Source: CAXBCP01 sp038120765 (GTDB lineage Bacteria > Pseudomonadota > Alphaproteobacteria > MPNO01 > UBA830). Taken from it: a stretch of 17,940 bases of DNA. Of this stretch, positions 14,009 through 17,940 are shown piece after piece. Location of the stretch: NCBI GenBank assembly GCA_038120765.1, contig JAYOMI010000072.1, positions 1-17,940 of the forward strand, in the 5' to 3' direction. The translations under genes and the position numbers were made by a program. How positions within the stretch are numbered: the first letter of the stretch is position 1; each line of letters starts with the position of its first letter. The notes beneath the pieces are model-generated. The model saw only the letters and a program-made list of their open reading frames with translations, was not told the DNA's origin and ran no database searches.

Positions 14009-16152
14009 AGAAGCTGCGGTTCCGGGGCGATCAGACCGGCCACCAGCGCTGGATCATGCAGGAAGGCCCGTTTCTCTTCCGGCGTCAGCCAGTTGGCGAG
14101 CAGGGCCGGGTCCGATTCCCGTTCGGCCTTGGCGCGGGCGACGAAAAGCGCCGGATCGAACGTGGGAGGCTCAGACGGGCCGATCAGTTGTTGCCTGTGC
14201 CAGGCGTTCAATCCCGGATCGGCCGTCAGCGCGGAGAATGCGTCGCGGCGCTGTTCGAGGCCTGACGCCCAGACCAGGTATGCGCGATGGTCGGCGAGAA
14301 TACCCTGTGGAGATTGCCGATGTTCTTCGGGGGTGCGCAGAATACCGGCCTTGGGAAGGGCGATGCCGATAGATTTGTGGCCGCTCATCCAGGAGGTTAC
14401 GGGAGACAGGATCAGCGCGCCTGTCACCGGCAGGGTCCACAGGAACAGCCCGCCATTTATGCCCCATGCTCCCAGGGCGGCAGCCAGACCCGCTGTGGCA
14501 TGCCAGAAATGGAGCCGGAATGCTTCCCGCAGGCGCATGTCGCCTGCGCCGCGCCGTTGCGGTTTCCAGCCGCTGTCGCCGCCACGCAGTACCTGCCAGA
14601 CGAACCGGGTCTGGACGAGCATCAGCACCGGGGCATAAAGCGCCGACAGGACGATTTCGGCCACGACCCCGAGCGTCAACAGCACGGGACCGCCGAAGGA
14701 CCTGCACCGGCGCGGGTTGATTGCCGCCGCCAGCCAGCCCAGGAATTTGGGCGTCAGCAGAACCCCCATCGAGAGAATAAAAAGCTCGATCGCGCGCTCG
14801 GATTCGAACACGGGCCACATGGGAAACAGTGTCGGGCCGGGAAAATAATTCGGGCCGCTCAACGCAACCTGAACCGCGAGCGCCATACCGAGCGCGACAA
14901 GCAGCAACCAGAGCGGTGCGCTCAGATAGCCCATGATTCCCGAGAACATATGGAGCCGGCTGGCGGTCGCAAGGCCGGTCGCCGTCACCATCCCGCGATG
15001 TTGCAGGTTGCCCTGGCACCAGCGCCGGTCGCGGATCATCACGTCGACGAGCGACGGAGGGGCTTCCTCGAAACTGTTCGGCAGGTCCGTGTCGAACCGG
15101 ACACCCCAGCCGCCGCGCCGGAGCAACGCCGCCTCGACAAAGTCATGGCTCAGGATATCGCCGCCCATCGGCGGCGTTCCGGGCAGGTGGGGCAGGCGGC
15201 AACAGGCCGCAAATGCTGCGGTGCGGATGATTGCGTTGTGGCCCCAGAAGTTACTCTCATTGCCATGCCAGGCAGCCAGGCCGTTTCCGAATATCGGACC
15301 GCAACAGCGGTTCGCGAATTGCTGCAGCCGGGCGAAAAGGGTTTGCCCGGCCACGATGCCCGGCAGGGTCTGGATGAGGCCGAGCCCCGGATCCGCCGCC
15401 AGTCGTCGGGACATCTCGATCATCGTATCGGGCTCAATCAGACTGTCGGCATCCAGCAGGATCATCGCTTCATAGGCGCCGCCCCAGCGAGATACCCAGT
15501 CGGCGATATTGCCGGCCTTGCGTTCCCGGTTGTCGCGACGATGCCGGTAATACACGGGACAGCCTTTCGGCGCTGCATCGATCAGCGCGGCTAAGACCGC
15601 TTCTTCGTGCACCCATGCCTCCGGCGCATTTGTGTCGCTGAGCAGGAAAAAGTCGAAACTGTCGGGCGATCTTTCGGCAAGTCCGTCCGCCATCGCGCGC
15701 ACCGCGGCGGCGATTCCGGCCGGGTTTTCGTTGTAGACCGGCAAATGTACCGCCGTGCGCAGCGGCGGGAGGTCCGCGGGCGCCGGCCGGCGGCCAAAAA
15801 TATCGAGGGCAAGCAGCCGGATGAACCCAATGACCGCCTGACAGGCGGAAAGTCCGATCCAGGCGAATGTCAGGGTAAATGCCAGCAGGAAAAGCCACTG
15901 CAGCGGCGTGACACCGCCGGTCGCCATCACGCTGTACATCTCGAACGTGCCGTACGCGGTTAACGCAGCCGTCGCTGCCAACAGGCCCGCTCGCGCAAGT
16001 GAGGTGCACAGACGGGCGGGCAGTGCGGGAACATGACGTGTCCGCTGCCGATTGCCGTGGCGAGGCTGACGCGGCATGGGGATAGGAGCCTCCGGTGGCA
16101 GGGCGGGGCCGGCGGGTTCTGTCCTCACGATGGGGTCCATCGATACAGCCAT
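13999..16152 (-). CDS. opgH: Glucans biosynthesis glucosyltransferase H
   Basis: A 717-residue inner-membrane family 2 glycosyltransferase that polymerises UDP-glucose into the beta-1,2-linked backbone of osmoregulated periplasmic glucans and moves it out of the cytoplasm. Two N-terminal membrane segments (about residues 45-70 and 80-110) are followed by the catalytic domain with LLSDTNAPEAW, the DxD motif LLDADSL (D234, D236), SHDFVEAALLRRGGW, and RDRRWCQGN (W378) in place of QxxRW. Several more membrane helices follow from about residue 390. It is shorter than E. coli OpgH (847) mainly at the N-terminus. The start overlaps the 3' end of opgG by 28 bp, so the genes are coupled. ATG 16140 is an alternative start. 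Confidence 0.93.
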   Translation of the reverse strand: MAVSMDPIVRTEPAGPALPPEAPIPMPRQPRHGNRQRTRHVPALPARLCTSLARAGLLAATAALTAYGTFEMYSVMATGGVTPLQWLFLLAFTLTFAWIGLSACQAVIGFIRLLALDIFGRRPAPADLPPLRTAVHLPVYNENPAGIAAAVRAMADGLAERSPDSFDFFLLSDTNAPEAWVHEEAVLAALIDAAPKGCPVYYRHRRDNRERKAGNIADWVSRWGGAYEAMILLDADSLIEPDTMIEMSRRLAADPGLGLIQTLPGIVAGQTLFARLQQFANRCCGPIFGNGLAAWHGNESNFWGHNAIIRTAAFAACCRLPHLPGTPPMGGDILSHDFVEAALLRRGGWGVRFDTDLPNSFEEAPPSLVDVMIRDRRWCQGNLQHRGMVTATGLATASRLHMFSGIMGYLSAPLWLLLVALGMALAVQVALSGPNYFPGPTLFPMWPVFESERAIELFILSMGVLLTPKFLGWLAAAINPRRCRSFGGPVLLTLGVVAEIVLSALYAPVLMLVQTRFVWQVLRGGDSGWKPQRRGAGDMRLREAFRLHFWHATAGLAAALGAWGINGGLFLWTLPVTGALILSPVTSWMSGHKSIGIALPKAGILRTPEEHRQSPQGILADHRAYLVWASGLEQRRDAFSALTADPGLNAWHRQQLIGPSEPPTFDPALFVARAKAERESDPALLANWLTPEEKRAFLHDPALVAGLIAPEPQLLQA

Positions 16153-17655
16153 GTCTCGCCGACCGGTTTCCCGAGCTGCCGCGGTTGCACCCGGAACTCG
16201 ATCAGTTCGGACTGGCCGGGATCAAAGGTGACAAAAACGCGGAAGCCGCCGGTCTCCGGATTTGGCTGGGTCACCGTCTCGACCAGTTTACCGGGCGATA
16301 TGCTGACGTCGGCTCGGATCGTTTCCGGCGCTGGGCCGCTGACGGGGCCATAATCGATCACCATCTGGCGCTGCTTGCCGTCGAACGTCCGCCCTTCGGC
16401 GCTCCGGATCACAGGCGCAAGACCGGGTTTTGACGGGGCATCTTGCGGCCAGGTAATCCGGTAACCGGCCTTGAAGGCCGTGCCGGGTAAAAGAGGCGCC
16501 TGGGGCCTCCAGTAAGCCACGATATTGTCGTTGGTTTCGGAATCCGACGGTATTTCGGCAAGGACGACCTGGCCCGGGCCCCAGTCGCCTCGCGGGATGA
16601 CCCAGCCGGACGGCCGGGTCTCATAGCGCGCTTCCAGGTCCTGGAAATGGGCAAACCGGCGATCCCGCTGAACGAGACCGAACCCGCGCGGATTGCGGTC
16701 AACGAAACCGCTGACCTGGAGGCGGCGCGGATTGTTAAGCGGGCGCCAGATGCGTTCGCCGCTGCCGGTATCGATGGCAAGACCGAGTGAATCGTGCACG
16801 GCCGGGCGGTAATCCGCCTGCGTTGCCTTGTCGACCGGGCCGAACAGGAACATCGACGTCAGCGCGCCGAGCCCGATATGAGCCAGGGGCTCCCGCGGAA
16901 ACAGTGTTAGGTCGATATCCATCACCGTTGTGGCGCCCGGGTAGATGCCGAACCGGTAGGCGCCGGCAATTCGTGGACTGTCGAGCAGCGCGTGGACGAC
17001 GATGCTGCTGGCATTCGCCGAGGCGCGCTCGATCCAGAACCGGGTGAAACTCGGGAATTCCTCTCCCGCCGGTTCGGCGACGTCGATCGCCAGGCCCCGG
17101 GCGGAAAGTCCGTAATTCTGACCGCGGGAAACCGCCCGGAAATAGCTTGCGCCCTGAAAGACCACAAACTCGTCCTTATACTCCGGGCGGTTGATCGGGT
17201 AATGAAGCCTGAACCCTGCAAACTTGCCGAGTTCCGCGAGAACGGTTCCGATCGCCGGAGAGGGGGTGTCGAATGCATTCTCGTCTATCCGGACCGGAAA
17301 TGCCCGACCGTTCTCGACGATGGAAACATCGATTCCATGCTTGTACAGGAATCCCGGCGGGAACAGTTCGACCTCGAAACGCGAGGGCGATTTTCCCCAG
17401 ATCGCGCCGGTTTTCCGGAAACGGATCTGGCGATACAGGTCATATGTCAGTTTCCGCAGTGTTTCCGGAACCACTGACGGGGGGGGCAAACGGACGCGCC
17501 GCCAGATCGCGCGCCTGCGCGACCACGTCCGCGTGCGAGAAGCGGGCAGACGATGGCGGTGACTGCGCGCCGGCGCTTCGCCTCGTGGCGGCGAGGGCGA
17601 GCAGGGACGATAACCCAGCGAGAAAAGAACGGCGTCCCGAGGAGGGTGTGTGCAT
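16125..17655 (-). pseudogene. opgG: Glucans biosynthesis protein G/D with Tat signal, frameshifted in a G8/C8 run
   Basis: OpgG-family periplasmic protein for osmoregulated glucan synthesis. The true N-terminus is at ATG 17655: MHTPSSGRRSFLAGLSS, a twin-arginine signal (R8-R9) with probable cleavage after AGA near residue 30, then FSHADVVAQARDLAARPFAPP. The remainder, from VPETLRKLTYDLYRQIRF to the end at 16125, lies in another frame. The frames join exactly in a run of eight C on the minus strand (17486-17479). Seven C would give RPFAPPSVVPETL and a continuous 509-residue protein, the usual size. The conserved body includes FRLHYPINRPEYKDEFVVFQ-type sequence and ADYRPAVHDSLGL. As written, only a 71-residue fragment with the signal peptide is made. 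The Tat signal is more like E. coli OpgD than OpgG, so opgD is an alternative name. Confidence 0.88.
17479..17486. repeat. G8 homopolymer inside opgG
   Basis: Eight consecutive G on the plus strand (C8 on the coding strand) sit exactly at the opgG frame break. One base fewer restores the reading frame. Such a run can slip during replication, transcription or sequencing. Confidence 0.9.
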
Positions 17656-17940
17656 GATTCGCTGACTGTCCGCCCGACTCGGCCAATGCGGTGTCCTCCA
17701 CCGTCACGGCCGGTTGGCTCAAAAAGTGAAAGAGCCGGACGCTCTTGAGCCCTCAATGACGCTCAATTGTGGAAATAATGTGGCAATGGGCTTTGAAGCA
17801 AGTGGTTTTTTCGTTCCGTCATCCGTGCGTGGGGTTGGGAGGGGCGGCTCGCCAAGCCGGCCATTGACGGATGCGGCGAAATCGCTATATGTGCCCGATA
17901 ACAGTGCCCTGTAGGGTGCACAAATTTCCAGACAATCGAG
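17656..17940. other. Intergenic region upstream of opgG, at the window edge
   Basis: No gene is supported here; a 66-codon open frame at 17714-17914 has no family features and overlaps the promoter. A perfect 6-bp stem with a 5-base loop, AAGAGC and GCTCTT, lies at 17730-17746, followed directly by TTGAG-CC-CTCAA at 17745-17756. These back-to-back palindromes lie about 75-100 bp upstream of opgG and could be regulator sites. I could not identify the opgG promoter. Confidence 0.4.
17864..17891 (+). promoter_or_regulatory. Sigma-70 type promoter directed out of the window
   Basis: TTGACG (17864-17869) and TATATG (17886-17891) are separated by 16 bp, a strong housekeeping-type promoter on the plus strand. 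Transcription would begin near 17898. GTGCCC follows at 17891-17896 and again at 17904-17909, where it pairs with GGGTGCAC (17914-17921) in a near-perfect dyad around the predicted start region. The gene served lies beyond base 17940. Confidence 0.65.

Noticed and set aside
14287..15594. Plus-strand open frame of 435 codons
   Set aside because: It lies wholly inside opgH on the opposite strand and has a composition typical of an antisense frame (rich in Arg, Gln, Gly and Pro), with no recognisable domain.
17714..17914. A 66-codon plus-strand gene
   Set aside because: It has no ribosome binding site or family similarity, and its 3' end overlaps the best promoter in the region.
1..17940. tRNA or rRNA genes, CRISPR array, insertion sequence, phage or defence genes
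   Set aside because: I looked on both strands and found no spaced direct repeats, transposase or integrase motifs, terminal inverted repeats or tRNA-like sequence; nearly all bases belong to recognisable genes.

Overview
The window is GC-rich, densely coded DNA that looks like the main chromosome of an alphaproteobacterium. The best taxonomic clue is a gene for the alphaproteobacterial F1Fo-ATPase inhibitor zeta subunit (DUF1476), here carrying an internal stop. The osmoregulated glucan genes opgG/opgH with a Tat-type signal peptide and the housekeeping set glnE, bcp, purB fit this. A perfect 16-bp parS site suggests that the region lies in the origin-proximal, ParB-bound part of the chromosome. 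I cannot name a genus.

Layout. (1) 1-2999, + strand, housekeeping: the 3' end of glnE, a dienelactone-hydrolase-family protein, peroxiredoxin bcp, and a ferritin-like DUF455 protein. The 49-bp gap before the DUF455 gene holds a head-to-head pair of DnaA-box-like 9-mers and, two bases on, parS. (2) 3007-8252, mixed strands, a catabolic block: an alpha/beta hydrolase, a TauD/TfdA-type dioxygenase and a broken FAD monooxygenase on the minus strand, a divergent UbiD-family decarboxylase on the plus strand, then a second alpha/beta hydrolase on the minus strand. Together these look like peripheral degradation of an aromatic or related carboxylic acid; the substrate is unknown. (3) 8402-11286, + strand: a MarR regulator followed by two tandem Bcr/CflA-like MFS exporters, the first frameshifted. 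The MarR gene is divergent from hydrolase 2, whose promoter region carries a palindrome that could be its operator. (4) 11333-14008: purB, the zeta subunit gene with an in-frame amber codon, and an NRDE/TANGO2-family gene. (5) 13999-17655, minus strand: opgG-opgH for periplasmic glucan synthesis, with opgG frameshifted in a run of eight G. (6) 17656-17940: intergenic, with a convincing plus-strand promoter aimed out of the window.

The main surprises are the composite DnaA-box/parS element and four broken genes within 18 kb: two in-frame nonsense codons, one homopolymer frameshift and one apparent short deletion. The breaks are of different kinds and one is in an 8-base homopolymer, so sequencing or assembly error and real gene decay both have to be considered. 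I found no tRNA, rRNA, insertion sequence, CRISPR array or clearly new defence or mobile system.
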